Position numbers and translations under genes: made by a program
The notes under the pieces: generated by a model
Seen by the model: the letters and a program-made list of their open reading frames with translations, nothing else
What the model was told of the DNA's origin: nothing
The model's database searches: none
Part shown: positions 41,164-49,422 of the stretch, in pieces
Position numbering within the stretch: the stretch's first letter is position 1
Layout of the letters: each line of letters starts with the position of its first letter
Assembly (NCBI GenBank): GCA_020634115.1
Contig: JACKCH010000010.1
Span: forward strand, 186,001 to 250,000
Reading direction: 5' to 3'
Length of the DNA stretch: 64,000 nucleotides
Source: Anaerolineaceae bacterium
GTDB taxonomy: Bacteria; Chloroflexota; Anaerolineae; Aggregatilineales; Phototrophicaceae

Positions 41164-42324
41164 ATGAAATTGTGGGCGTTTCGTACTGCGTTAGTCGCTC
41201 TCGTTGTCCTGTCTTTGGGTATCAGCATGGCTGCCGCACAGGATATGATGGAAGTTCCGGGTTCGGGGCTGGTTAATGGACCGCTGGCGGGTGAAGCGCA
41301 GAGCCTGACGGGTGCTGGCGCGACCTTCCCGCTCCCCCTGTATACGGCCTGGTTCGCCGATTACGCCGAACTGACCGGTGTTCAGATCAACTACCAGGGT
41401 ATCGGCTCCAGTGGCGGTATCCGCAGCATCACCGACAAAACTGTGGACTTCGGCGGTTCCGATGGCCCGATGAAGCAGGAACAGCTGGACGCCGCTGCAG
41501 CGCCGGAATCCTGCGGCGCCACTGTTCTCCACATCCCGACTGCCCTGGGTGGTGTCGTCGTCACATACAACATCCCCGAACTAGTGGACAACAACGAACC
41601 CCTGAAATTCACCCCCGACACCCTGGCTGGGATTTTCCTGGGCGAAATCACCAAATGGAACGACGAAGCACTGGTTGCTGACAACCCCGCTCTGGCCGAC
41701 GTTGACCAGTATATCGCGGTTGTGCATCGTGCGGATGGCTCCGGCACCACCAACATCTTCACCGCCTACCTGGCCGCTGTGAGCGAAACCTGGGCCTCCG
41801 AAGTGGGCGCCGGTACTTCCGTAGATTGGCCGACGGGTATTGGTCAGAAGGGCAATCCTGGTATCGCCGCTGCCGTCGCTGGTGTCCCCTATGCCCTCGG
41901 CTACGTCGAACTCGCTTACGCCGAACAGAACGGCCTGCCGGAAAGCTTCCTGCAGAACAAGGCCGGTGAATTTGTTCAGGCCAACGTCAACAGTGTCTCG
42001 TTGGCAGCCGCCGGTGTGGAACTGCCCGACGACCTGCGCGTCATGATCGTCAACGGTGACGGCGCGGAAACCTACCCAATCGCCGGCTTCACCTGGCTGT
42101 TGGTCTGTGAAAATCAGACTGATCCGGCCATCGCCACCGCGCTGACCCGTGCCGTGTGGTGGGGTATCCACGACGGCCAGTCCTACCATGCCGACCTGGG
42201 TTACTCCCCGCTGCCGGAAGCCGCCATCATGGCTGGCGAACGCCAACTGTTGAAGGTGATGGTCAATGGCGAACCTGCTCTGCCCGCCGACCTGGTTGCC
42301 TTCGCTGAAGAAAACAATCAGTAA
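41164..42324 (+). CDS. pstS: phosphate ABC transporter substrate-binding protein PstS
   Basis: 386 residues from the ATG at 41164 with AGGAG upstream. Signal peptide cut near SMAAAQ. The phosphate-binding motifs are present: TGAGATFPLPLYTAWFADY, GSSGGIRSI, DFGGSDGP and HRADGSGTTNIFTAYLA. It captures inorganic phosphate outside the membrane and hands it to PstCA. It is the first gene of pstSCAB, separated from pstC by a hairpin that probably favours higher pstS expression. No phoU or phoBR follows, so control must come from elsewhere or from another type of regulator. Confidence 0.96.
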   Translation: MKLWAFRTALVALVVLSLGISMAAAQDMMEVPGSGLVNGPLAGEAQSLTGAGATFPLPLYTAWFADYAELTGVQINYQGIGSSGGIRSITDKTVDFGGSDGPMKQEQLDAAAAPESCGATVLHIPTALGGVVVTYNIPELVDNNEPLKFTPDTLAGIFLGEITKWNDEALVADNPALADVDQYIAVVHRADGSGTTNIFTAYLAAVSETWASEVGAGTSVDWPTGIGQKGNPGIAAAVAGVPYALGYVELAYAEQNGLPESFLQNKAGEFVQANVNSVSLAAAGVELPDDLRVMIVNGDGAETYPIAGFTWLLVCENQTDPAIATALTRAVWWGIHDGQSYHADLGYSPLPEAAIMAGERQLLKVMVNGEPALPADLVAFAEENNQ

Positions 42325-42344
42325 ATCGTAGTTGCAAGTGAATC

Positions 42345-42377
42345 TGCGTGTAGGGGCAACGCCCCTGCACGCATTTT
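42345..42377 (+). terminator. partial terminator or attenuator between pstS and pstC
   Basis: TGCGTG-AGGGGC pairs with GCCCCT-CACGCA around AAC (one mismatch inside) and is followed by TTTT. The stem contains GTAGGGGC and is therefore also a short member of the palindromic repeat family. Confidence 0.75.
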
Positions 42378-42395
42378 GCCTGTTTGGGAGTAAGT

Positions 42396-43358
42396 ATGGC
42401 AGTTGAGAGTAATATTCAGGGGGTTCAGCGGGGGGATCGTAACTTCCGCAACCTGGTACGGGCCGGTTCATGGAGTATGGTACTCCTGCTGCTCGGCGTC
42501 ATTATTCTGTTATTTATTTATTCACTCCCGGCCATTCAGCGCTACGGGTTTGGCTTCCTCCTCTCCAACGAGTGGGACCCTGTCGCTGAGGACTTTGGCG
42601 CTGCGCCCTATATCTTCGGCACCATCGTCACGTCAATTATCGCGCTCATTCTCGCCACTCCGCTTGCCGTCGGGGCGGCGTTGTTCATTTCGGAGTACAC
42701 GCCGCCAGCCATCGGCGGCATTTTGTCTTTTATTATCGAACTGCTGGTGGCGATCCCCAGTATCGGCTTCGGTCTGTGGGGCTTGTTTGTCCTGGCGCCC
42801 TTTATGCGCTTTACCATTGACCCTATCCTGCGTAACGTCCTCGGCCCCATCCCCATTATAGGAGAACTATTTAAGGGGCAAACCATCGGCCAGGACATGC
42901 TCACTGCGGGCGTCATCCTGGCGATTATGATTTTGCCGACGATCCTTTCGATTTCGCGGGAAGTCATCGCCCAGGTGCCTCGCCTCCAGCGCGAGGGAAT
43001 GCTGGCACTGGGCGCGACCAAGTGGGAAATGCTGCGGAAAGCCGTCCTCCCCTATGCCTGGGGCGGGATTGTCGGCGCGGCTATGCTCGGCCTCGCCCGC
43101 GCGATTGGGGAAACGATGGCCGTCACCCTCGTGATTGGGAACAGTTCCCGTGCGATTACACCGTCTTTATTCACCCCCGGCTATACCATCGCCAGCGCGA
43201 TTGCCAATCAATTTGTCGAGGCCGATACCCCCGATTATTTCGCGGCGGTGGTGGAGCTGGGTCTGGTTCTGCTCGTCGTCTCCTCGGCCTTTAATATTCT
43301 CGCCCGTGTGCTAGTCCGTCGCATCAACCGCCTGCCCGGCGGCGCTGAAGCCCAGTAA
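42396..43358 (+). CDS. pstC: phosphate ABC transporter permease PstC
   Basis: 320 residues from the ATG at 42396 (GGGAG upstream). Six helices with the PstC landmarks FLLSNEWDPVAEDFGAAPYI, IPSIGFGLWGLFVLAPFM, the EAA-like loop REGMLALGATKWEMLRKAVLP and AIGETMAVTLVIGN. It pairs with PstA to form the phosphate channel. Its stop is 18 bases before the pstA start. Confidence 0.96.
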   Translation: MAVESNIQGVQRGDRNFRNLVRAGSWSMVLLLLGVIILLFIYSLPAIQRYGFGFLLSNEWDPVAEDFGAAPYIFGTIVTSIIALILATPLAVGAALFISEYTPPAIGGILSFIIELLVAIPSIGFGLWGLFVLAPFMRFTIDPILRNVLGPIPIIGELFKGQTIGQDMLTAGVILAIMILPTILSISREVIAQVPRLQREGMLALGATKWEMLRKAVLPYAWGGIVGAAMLGLARAIGETMAVTLVIGNSSRAITPSLFTPGYTIASAIANQFVEADTPDYFAAVVELGLVLLVVSSAFNILARVLVRRINRLPGGAEAQ

Positions 43359-43376
43359 ACCAGGAGTTCTATTCGT

Positions 43377-44303
43377 ATGGAAATGCAACAAGACCTGACC
43401 ATTAACGCACTGGATGCGATCAGCCAGGCTTTACCTCGTGGCGTGCTGATTGACGCCGAAGAAGTACGCTTCTTGCGCCGCACCATTACCGAACGAATCA
43501 GTTATATGCTGCTGACAACCGCCACCGGTTTGTCGGTTGCCATCCTGTTCGTCATTATTGCTTACATCGTGGGTAATGGGGTTGGTGGCCTCGATCTGGC
43601 CTTTTTTGTCGAGACACCGAAACCCTATGGCGAGGTCGGCGGCGGAATTGCCCAGGCCATCCTGGGGACAATCGAGATGCTGCTCGTCTCGTCGTTGATT
43701 TCCGTTCCATTCGGCCTGGCAACCGCTATCTACCTGGCGGAATATGGCAATAACAAGTTGGGTGAAGTCATCCGGTTTTCACTGGAACTGCTGGCGTCCC
43801 TACCTTCGATTGTGGTCGGTGTGTTTGTCTGGGCGTTGATTGTGCGCAGCGTCACCGGTTTTTCGGGTCTGGCAGGCTCTATCGCCCTGGCCGTGATTAT
43901 GACCCCGATTATCGCCCGCAGTGTGGAAGAAATTCTGCGCCTCGTGCCGCGTTCGCTGCGTGAGGCGGCGCTGGCTTTAGGCGTTCCCAGTTGGCGCGTA
44001 ACCATGCAGGTTGTCATCCCGGCAGTGCTGCCCGGCGTGTTGACCGGTATCGTACTTTCGGTAGCACGCGCGGCAGGTGAAACGGCGCCGCTGCTGCTGA
44101 CCGCATTGGGCAACCAGTTCATCAACTCCGACCTGGGCAAACCGATGGCCGCTATTCCGCTCCAGATTTACAACTACGCCGTTTCGCCCTATCCCGATTG
44201 GCACCAAAAAGCGTGGACAGCGACTTTGCTCCTGGTGTTTGTGGTCGCGGTCTTTAGCGCCGCTGTTCGTATCATTATGAGGAATTTCCGTTATGTTCGT
44301 TAA
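43377..44303 (+). CDS. pstA: phosphate ABC transporter permease PstA
   Basis: 308 residues, AGGAG about ten bases upstream. A 40-residue cytoplasmic lead precedes six helices. Family landmarks are LLASLPSIVVGVFVWALIV, REAALALGVPSWRVTMQVVIP and ARAAGETAPLLLTALGNQF. Its last codons overlap the pstB start by 11 bases, showing translational coupling to the ATPase. Confidence 0.96.
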   Translation: MEMQQDLTINALDAISQALPRGVLIDAEEVRFLRRTITERISYMLLTTATGLSVAILFVIIAYIVGNGVGGLDLAFFVETPKPYGEVGGGIAQAILGTIEMLLVSSLISVPFGLATAIYLAEYGNNKLGEVIRFSLELLASLPSIVVGVFVWALIVRSVTGFSGLAGSIALAVIMTPIIARSVEEILRLVPRSLREAALALGVPSWRVTMQVVIPAVLPGVLTGIVLSVARAAGETAPLLLTALGNQFINSDLGKPMAAIPLQIYNYAVSPYPDWHQKAWTATLLLVFVVAVFSAAVRIIMRNFRYVR

Positions 44304-45108
44304 AACTGAGACCGAAACGACCCGCCATGCCGACCACCTGCATGAGCTTGAAGCGCGTAACCTGAATGTCTACTACGGTAAAACGCTGGCCGTCCGGGAT
44401 TTTAACCTGTCGTTTCGTCCCAATTCGATTACCGCCATGATTGGCCCCTCCGGTTCGGGCAAATCTACCGTGCTGCGTTCGCTCAACCGGATGCACGAGG
44501 TCGTCAAAGATGCCTATATCACCGGGGAAGTCCTGCTCAACGGGCAGAATATCTATAACTCCGAAGCCGACCCCGTTCGCGTGCGGCGGCGGATTGGCAT
44601 GGTCTTTCAGAAACCCAATCCCTTCCCGATGATGTCTATCTTTGATAACGTGATTGCGGGTTTTAAGCTGAATTACGGCAAGCCCAAAGGGATTAGCTAT
44701 GAAGAGATTGTGGAACAGTCTTTGCGGGCAGTTGCCTTGTGGGATGAAGTCAAAGACAAACTCAAGGACTCTGGCGCGGCGCTTTCTGGCGGGCAGCAGC
44801 AGCGCCTGTGTATCGCCCGTACTATCGCCGTGCAGCCCGATGTCATCCTCATGGATGAACCCTGTTCGGCCCTTGACCCCATTTCCACCTTGAAAATTGA
44901 AGAACTGATGCGAGAACTGCGGCGGCGCTATACGATTGTCCTGGTGACCCATAACATGCAGCAGGCCATTCGCGTGTCGGATATTACGGCGGTGCTGATG
45001 CCCACTGACCGCGTGGGTGAACTGGTTGAGGTCGCGCCAACCGACGAAATCTTCAACGACCCGAAGGACAATCGCACGGCGGATTACGTCTCCGGACGTA
45101 TCGGTTAG
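44293..45108 (+). CDS. pstB: phosphate ABC transporter ATPase PstB
   Basis: 271 residues. Walker A GPSGSGKST (51-59), the PstB-specific VFQKPNPFPMMSIFDNV, signature LSGGQQQRLCIAR, Walker B ILMDEPCSALDPIST and the switch His in LVTHNMQQA are all intact. N-terminal NVYYGKTLAVRDFNL is typical. It ends the operon, and a strong terminator follows. Confidence 0.97.
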   Translation: MFVKTETETTRHADHLHELEARNLNVYYGKTLAVRDFNLSFRPNSITAMIGPSGSGKSTVLRSLNRMHEVVKDAYITGEVLLNGQNIYNSEADPVRVRRRIGMVFQKPNPFPMMSIFDNVIAGFKLNYGKPKGISYEEIVEQSLRAVALWDEVKDKLKDSGAALSGGQQQRLCIARTIAVQPDVILMDEPCSALDPISTLKIEELMRELRRRYTIVLVTHNMQQAIRVSDITAVLMPTDRVGELVEVAPTDEIFNDPKDNRTADYVSGRIG

Positions 45109-45145
45109 CGCCTTTCACACCCTGACAACCCTCTATTGTCTGATC

Positions 45146-45172
45146 AATGCCCCGCAAATATCGGGGCATTTT
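45146..45172 (+). terminator. terminator of the pst operon
   Basis: AATGCCCCG/CGGGGCATT, 9-bp stem with a loop of seven, running into a T tract. Confidence 0.9.
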
Positions 45173-45385
45173 ACTATTTGTAACTTCTCACCGTATTTTT
45201 GAACAAATGTTTGAACAAAGATTCCCCACTTTCACCCCATTTTGTGCTATCGTGGAATTGGAATAGTGATTTAGCGTGTAAACATCTCATCTAATCTGGC
45301 TATGGAACTATCCCGCTATGACGCGAACCACCTCAACCCTGCTTGTACTGGCTGGACTGTCCCCAAATGGGGGGAAGTCCACCAT

Positions 45386-45407
45386 TGAAAACTGACGCCT
45401 GACAACC
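45386..45407 (+). repeat. heptad array (CTGANNA consensus)
   Basis: TTGAAAA-CTGACGC-CTGACAAC; matches the minus strand of 34860-34888 at 20 of 22 positions. Confidence 0.75.
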
Positions 45408-45622
45408 CGGATTGCAGCAATCGCAGCAATCGCTGCGAAAATCCGGTTCGCTGCAAAAATAGCCCCTGTTTTCCCCGTGTCGGCATTGCCTAAACAGCGT
45501 TTTATGCGAAAATTTGCGGCGAAATTGCCTCAGTTTGCAACAGATTGCCGTTAAGAAGGATGGTTGTGCGGTTTAACAGTGATAGGTCCTGCGCCAGCCA
45601 AAGAGTCAGTCAAACCGGAGCC

Positions 45623-45662
45623 AACAAGTCGCCCCCGCTGGCGGGGGAGATTTAGAGGGGGT
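45623..45662. repeat. dispersed 40-bp element, copy B (inverted)
   Basis: Reverse complement of the core at 16666-16705 with two differences. The centre is a palindrome (GCCCCCGC / GCGGGGG). Confidence 0.8.
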
Positions 45663-45750
45663 AAAAGACCCAAACACGATCATCAATGCGAAACTCCTAT
45701 TTTGATCCTAACCGCCCACAAAAACCAGCACCTAACCAGGATGCAATGCC

Positions 45751-46764
45751 ATGTTCGAAAAACCTGACATCAGCGACACCACTGTAATCGCCAGCCTGTG
45801 TACCACATACGGCCTGCCTATCGCTGAAATCACATTTCTCCCCATTGGTGCGGATCGTCACACGGCGGTGTATCGCGCCACGACCCCCGAATCCACCGCC
45901 TATTTTGTGAAACTGCGCGGTGGCGACTTCAACGACATGACGCTCCGCATCCCCCGGCTGCTCTACGACCAGGGCATCACCCCGGTCATTCCCCCGTTGA
46001 CCACCCATGCGGGGGCGCTGTGGATGGAGACAGACGGGTACGCGCTGGCGGTCTATCCCTTTGTCGCGGGGCAGGACGCTTATGCCGTGCCGATGCTTGA
46101 CCGCCATTGGGTCGAGTTGGGGCAGGCGTTCCAGGCGATTCATGCCGTCATCATCCCGCCCGACCTGGCCGGGCGCATCCCACGAGAGACATACACCTCC
46201 CACTACCGGGATACGGTACGCCGTTTTCTACAAACTACCGCCGAGGCAACCTACAGCGACCCGGTATCTGCCGGGTTAGCGGCCCTGTTGAGCCACCAGC
46301 ACGCGACAATCAACCGGATCATCAGCCGGGCGGAATCCCTGGCTGCCCGTCTGAAAGCGGAGTCGTCCCCGCTTGTGCTGTGTCATGCCGATATGCACGC
46401 CGGGAACGTGTTGCTTGATTCGGCGGGCGGGTTACATATCGTGGATTGGGATACGCTCATTCTCGCGCCCAAAGAGCGTGACCTGATGTACGCCGGGGGC
46501 GGTCTGTTCCCGAATCAGCGTACTCCCCAGGAAGAAGAGACGCTGTTTTACCGGGGCTACAGCTCGGCCCAACCTGACCCGGCAGGGCTGGCCTATTATC
46601 GTTATGAGCGCATTGTGCAGGACATCGCGGCCTACTGTGAGCAAATTCTCTACACTGAACCGCATAACGCGGATCGGGCGGTGGGGTTGCGTCAACTGAC
46701 CGGCCAGTTTACGCCCGGCGAAGTGGTGGAAATCGCACTGTGTGGAGAAGATGAACTGCGCTGA
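45751..46764 (+). CDS. aminoglycoside phosphotransferase (APH) family kinase
   Basis: 337 residues with AGGATG upstream. The ATP site Lys is in YFVKLRGG. The catalytic loop is CHADMHAGNVLL (H212, D214, N219) and the metal-binding Asp is in IVDWDT (D232). The layout, including DLMYAGGG after the Asp, resembles spectinomycin phosphotransferase APH(9) and related kinases. Most chromosomal relatives phosphorylate small metabolites rather than drugs, so a resistance role should not be assumed. The tRNA-Phe gene follows within 100 bases but has its own promoter. Confidence 0.9.
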   Translation: MFEKPDISDTTVIASLCTTYGLPIAEITFLPIGADRHTAVYRATTPESTAYFVKLRGGDFNDMTLRIPRLLYDQGITPVIPPLTTHAGALWMETDGYALAVYPFVAGQDAYAVPMLDRHWVELGQAFQAIHAVIIPPDLAGRIPRETYTSHYRDTVRRFLQTTAEATYSDPVSAGLAALLSHQHATINRIISRAESLAARLKAESSPLVLCHADMHAGNVLLDSAGGLHIVDWDTLILAPKERDLMYAGGGLFPNQRTPQEEETLFYRGYSSAQPDPAGLAYYRYERIVQDIAAYCEQILYTEPHNADRAVGLRQLTGQFTPGEVVEIALCGEDELR

Positions 46765-46793
46765 AATCCGGCAAACTTCCCTGTAACCAACTC

Positions 46794-46822
46794 TTGCCAA
46801 GTGGAAATGGATAGATTATACT
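46794..46822 (+). promoter_or_regulatory. promoter of tRNA-Phe
   Basis: TTGCCA, 17 bases, TATACT, ending 32 bases before the tRNA. Confidence 0.8.
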
Positions 46823-46854
46823 CTCTTTCACATCAGTGGAAACACGGGTGGGAT

Positions 46855-46927
46855 GCCGAGGTAGCTCAGCTGGTAGAGCAACGCACTGAAAATGCGTGGG
46901 TCCCCAGTTCAAGTCTGGGCCTCGGCA
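46855..46927 (+). tRNA. tRNA-Phe (GAA)
   Basis: Cloverleaf: acceptor GCCGAGG/CCTCGGC, D arm GCTC...GAGC, anticodon stem ACGCA/TGCGT with loop CTGAAAA (anticodon GAA at 46888-46890), T arm CCCAG-TTCAAGT-CTGGG, discriminator A. CCA is not encoded (CAC follows). It has its own promoter and a terminator directly after it. Confidence 0.98.
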
Positions 46928-46930
46928 CAC

Positions 46931-46962
46931 AAAAAGACTCGGTATCACAACCGAGTCTTTTT
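46931..46962 (+). terminator. terminator of tRNA-Phe
   Basis: GACTCGGT/ACCGAGTC stem flanked by five A and five T, so it can also act on the minus strand. Confidence 0.92.
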
Positions 46963-46993
46963 GTTATCCCGGATCAGCGCGCCGTGCCGGGTA

Positions 46994-47497
46994 TTAATCA
47001 CCATCCAGCTTGCGTTTAACCTTGCTTTGCGCCAGCAGCTTGCGAAACCACCGCACCATGCCGGTATCCGTTTCCGCCTGGGGATTGGCACAAAATTCCA
47101 ACACCTTATCCGCGATCTGTTCCAACCGTTTGCGGTCAAATGCGCCCGCTGAGGACACCGCCAGTTCATCACCTGCGCCCACATGAATCGTTTCAAATGT
47201 CGGGTGCGGGCTGACAACAGTGACCTGAATCTCCGTCCCCATTGCGCTGATTGCGATGGCTTTCACCCGGAAGTGTAGGTAGTGAAGTGTATCGCCTGTC
47301 GAACCGGAACCCGAATCGGTGACGCCCCAGATTTGCTGGACACACTGCCCGTTTTCTAGCGTATATTCCTCCGCGTGGGCGGCGGCCCAGTGGGTTTCCA
47401 GTAAGGCGTCACGCTTATTCAGGTGTGCCAGTAGATTTTCACACAGCCGGTCTTGCGACTCATTGAAATGTTCACGGGTTTGATAGGTGGTCGCCAT
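46994..47497 (-). CDS. hypothetical soluble protein
   Basis: 167 residues from the ATG at 47497 (AAAGGC upstream); the longer frame has no site. N-terminal helix-rich part with TREHFNESQDRLCENLLAHL, then beta strands (LHYLHFRVKAIAISAMGTEI, TVVSPHP) and a basic C-terminal helix (WFRKLLAQSKVKRKLDGD). No signal peptide, membrane helix or catalytic motif that I recognise. It converges with the tRNA gene. Confidence 0.65.
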   Translation of the reverse strand: MATTYQTREHFNESQDRLCENLLAHLNKRDALLETHWAAAHAEEYTLENGQCVQQIWGVTDSGSGSTGDTLHYLHFRVKAIAISAMGTEIQVTVVSPHPTFETIHVGAGDELAVSSAGAFDRKRLEQIADKVLEFCANPQAETDTGMVRWFRKLLAQSKVKRKLDGD

Positions 47498-47615
47498 ACG
47501 GATAATGCCTTTCCTAAATGATACATTGTACGCTCTATGTGCAATAAGGATATTTCGTGCCACTGACCCCTGGCTTTTTAGCATCTTAGCGTTTTAGACT
47601 AACCAGTGATCTTTT

Positions 47616-47645
47616 CCTGATAGCTGAAAGCGGACAACTGATGAC
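47616..47645 (+). repeat. heptad array before the Sua5 gene
   Basis: CCTGATA-GCTGAAA-GCGGACA-ACTGATG, same phase and consensus as at 36662. The preceding TTAG words (47576-47597) have a period of about eight. Confidence 0.7.
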
Positions 47646-47754
47646 TCACCATCCATTGCCTAAGCGCCTGTATCCCAACCTATATCACATCAAGCGTATA
47701 GTATAAACTATGTACCGGCTATTTTTTGTCTAATCCAAAGGATGCCCAATTCCC

Positions 47755-48402
47755 ATGCAAATCCTCTCAATCACCGACCCCGCCGCCCTGACGATTGCGC
47801 AATCCGTGATTCAGTCGGGTGGCCTGATCGTTATTCCCACCGATACCGTCTATGGCGTGTCCTGTTCGCCGTTTGACGAGGCCGCCATTGACCGACTGTA
47901 TGCCGCCAAAGGGCGCTCCCGCGAGAAGGCAATTCAGGTGCTGGTGGCGGGCTGGGATGCTTCAGCGCCTTTTATCCGAGAAGTCACCCCGCTGGCCGGT
48001 CTGCTGGCAGAACGGTTCTGGCCGGGTGCGTTGACGCTCACCCTGCCCAAACGCGCCGGGCTGCCCCCTAACATTTCCATATATGACACGGTGGGACTGC
48101 GGATGCCCGACCACTCGCCCCTGGTGGCGCTGTTACGGGCCGTAGGCGGCGCTTTGGCGGCTACCAGCGCCAATCTTTCCGGCGCGGCCAGCCCGACTAA
48201 CGTGCAGATGGCGGTAGATGCCCTGGGGGATGCCGTCCAGCTTTATCTCGATGGTGGTGAAACCCCTGGCAGCTTATCCTCAACCGTTGTGGAATCGCAT
48301 GGGGATACCCTGCGTATCCTGCGTCAGGGGCCGGTCAGTGAGGCGCAGCTCAGGGACGCTCTGGCCGGGCAGACCTTTCACTTCGCTTCGGCTGAAAAGT
48401 GA
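47755..48402 (+). CDS. L-threonylcarbamoyladenylate synthase (Sua5/YrdC/YciO)
   Basis: 215 residues. The substrate cleft is marked by GGLIVIPTDTVYGVSC, KGRSREKAIQVLVAG, the FWPGALTL strand and TSANLSGAASP, and by STVVE near the C-terminus. All are diagnostic for the family. The enzyme makes threonylcarbamoyl-AMP from Thr, bicarbonate and ATP, the first step of t6A37 modification of ANN-decoding tRNAs. The length fits YrdC rather than the longer Sua5. A hairpin (48404-48435) lies just after the stop. Confidence 0.95.
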   Translation: MQILSITDPAALTIAQSVIQSGGLIVIPTDTVYGVSCSPFDEAAIDRLYAAKGRSREKAIQVLVAGWDASAPFIREVTPLAGLLAERFWPGALTLTLPKRAGLPPNISIYDTVGLRMPDHSPLVALLRAVGGALAATSANLSGAASPTNVQMAVDALGDAVQLYLDGGETPGSLSSTVVESHGDTLRILRQGPVSEAQLRDALAGQTFHFASAEK

Positions 48403-48403
48403 T

Positions 48404-48435
48404 GTCGCCAGGCCCTCATGTGAGAACCTGGCGAC
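48404..48435. terminator. hairpin after the Sua5/YrdC gene
   Basis: GTCGCCAGG/CCTGGCGAC, 9-bp stem, no T tract; a weak terminator or processing signal. Confidence 0.45.
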
Positions 48436-48559
48436 AACGCTGGGGGAGTTGGGGAATTTTGTATGCAATCGCTCTTGCGATCTATTTGTAGTATAGGGGC
48501 AATCACTGAGATCAAGTGTTGAGATTTCTGAAGAGCGTGAATTTCCCAACCTTCCCCGT

Positions 48560-49219
48560 TTATCCTTCGGGTGTTTCAACCGGAGTCTCAACCAGCGCCG
48601 TCGCAGTGGCGATGAGTAAGGGACGCTGTGCGGTGGGCGCGGCCTCCACCGTACTTATGAAATTCTTCGCGTCCGCAGTGGTGCGCGGTTGGTTACGGTT
48701 CAGATAGACCTGAACCGTGGCAAACTCAAGCGTGCTGACAGTATTAAACTCCTCCAGCGGCGCTTGAATCCCGAATCCCCCCACCAGGACAATCCCCAGG
48801 ATAAACCAGATCACCGCCAGCGCCGCCAGCACATAACCAAAACGGCGGTTCGAGGCGCGGACTGCCGGGGTGCGCACCTTCAACGGCGGGCGGGCGTCCG
48901 GGCGGGCAAGTTGTTCAATCCGGGTCTTGAGCGCGGTAATATCGTAGCTCTGCGAAAAATCGAACGGCGCCAGATGGTCAACCAGGTCGGGCAGCGTCAC
49001 ATCATCCGCCATGATCGGGATAATGTGCAGTCCGGCATCGGTGGCCTGGATAATGGTTTCCGCGAAGCGGGCATCCTTGCTGGTGGCGTGCGAAAACACA
49101 GCGATCAGAATCGCCCCTTTTTGAATCGTTTCGGTGAATTCGTATCCGGCGGCTTGCAAGTCAGTGTGCAGTCGGTCAGCCAGGGAGGTATCCGCCGGGA
49201 TAGAGGTCAAAATCAACAT
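48560..49219 (-). CDS. TIR-like domain protein with C-terminal membrane helix
   Basis: 219 residues from the ATG at 49219; TTG starts up to seven codons upstream fit the GAAGGATG ribosome site equally well. Residues 1-105 show the TIR fold order: LILTSIP strand, LADRLHTDLQAAGYEF, the strand GAILIAVFSHAT, then SKDARFAE, where E54 sits at the position of the TIR catalytic Glu, and IIPIMADDV. A single transmembrane helix lies at about 129-150, followed by an external Thr/Pro-rich region with VYLNRNQPRTTADAKNF. TIR domains can be NADases or scaffolds. There is no partner defence gene next to it, so its role is open. Confidence 0.7.
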   Translation of the reverse strand: MLILTSIPADTSLADRLHTDLQAAGYEFTETIQKGAILIAVFSHATSKDARFAETIIQATDAGLHIIPIMADDVTLPDLVDHLAPFDFSQSYDITALKTRIEQLARPDARPPLKVRTPAVRASNRRFGYVLAALAVIWFILGIVLVGGFGIQAPLEEFNTVSTLEFATVQVYLNRNQPRTTADAKNFISTVEAAPTAQRPLLIATATALVETPVETPEG

Positions 49220-49422
49220 GGTCAATGGATCATCCTTCAATCAATAGATACGCTGCCGATTATTCCCCCGGGCCAAACACCTGTCAACCCACTGCTGACG
49301 AACAAGGGGATAGTCACCACCGATTCACCACCGATTGGTCTGAAAAATGGATTACGCGTAGCCGTTTTTGTGTTACCCTGGTACGGTATCATCCCGTCAT
49401 AGACTATGGAAGGACTGCCCTT

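Larger units (their letters stand above)
45173..45750. other. 578-base gene-free region with repeats and a structured segment
   Basis: No convincing gene; a 28-codon frame at 45302-45388 lacks a ribosome site. Contents: a heptad array at 45386-45407; a structured stretch at about 45407-45453 in which CCGGATT and AATCCGG enclose GCAGCAATC/CGCAGCAATC/GCTGCG repeats; and the second copy of the 40-bp element at 45623-45662. The unexplained part is longer than elsewhere in the window. Confidence 0.5.

Noticed and set aside
45407..45453. Possible CRISPR array from the CAGCAATCGC repeats
   Set aside because: Repeat units are about nine bases with no spacers of regular length, and no cas gene is present.
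45751..46764. Antibiotic resistance gene (APH)
   Set aside because: The kinase fold is clear, but nothing in the context points to drug resistance and most chromosomal relatives act on metabolites.
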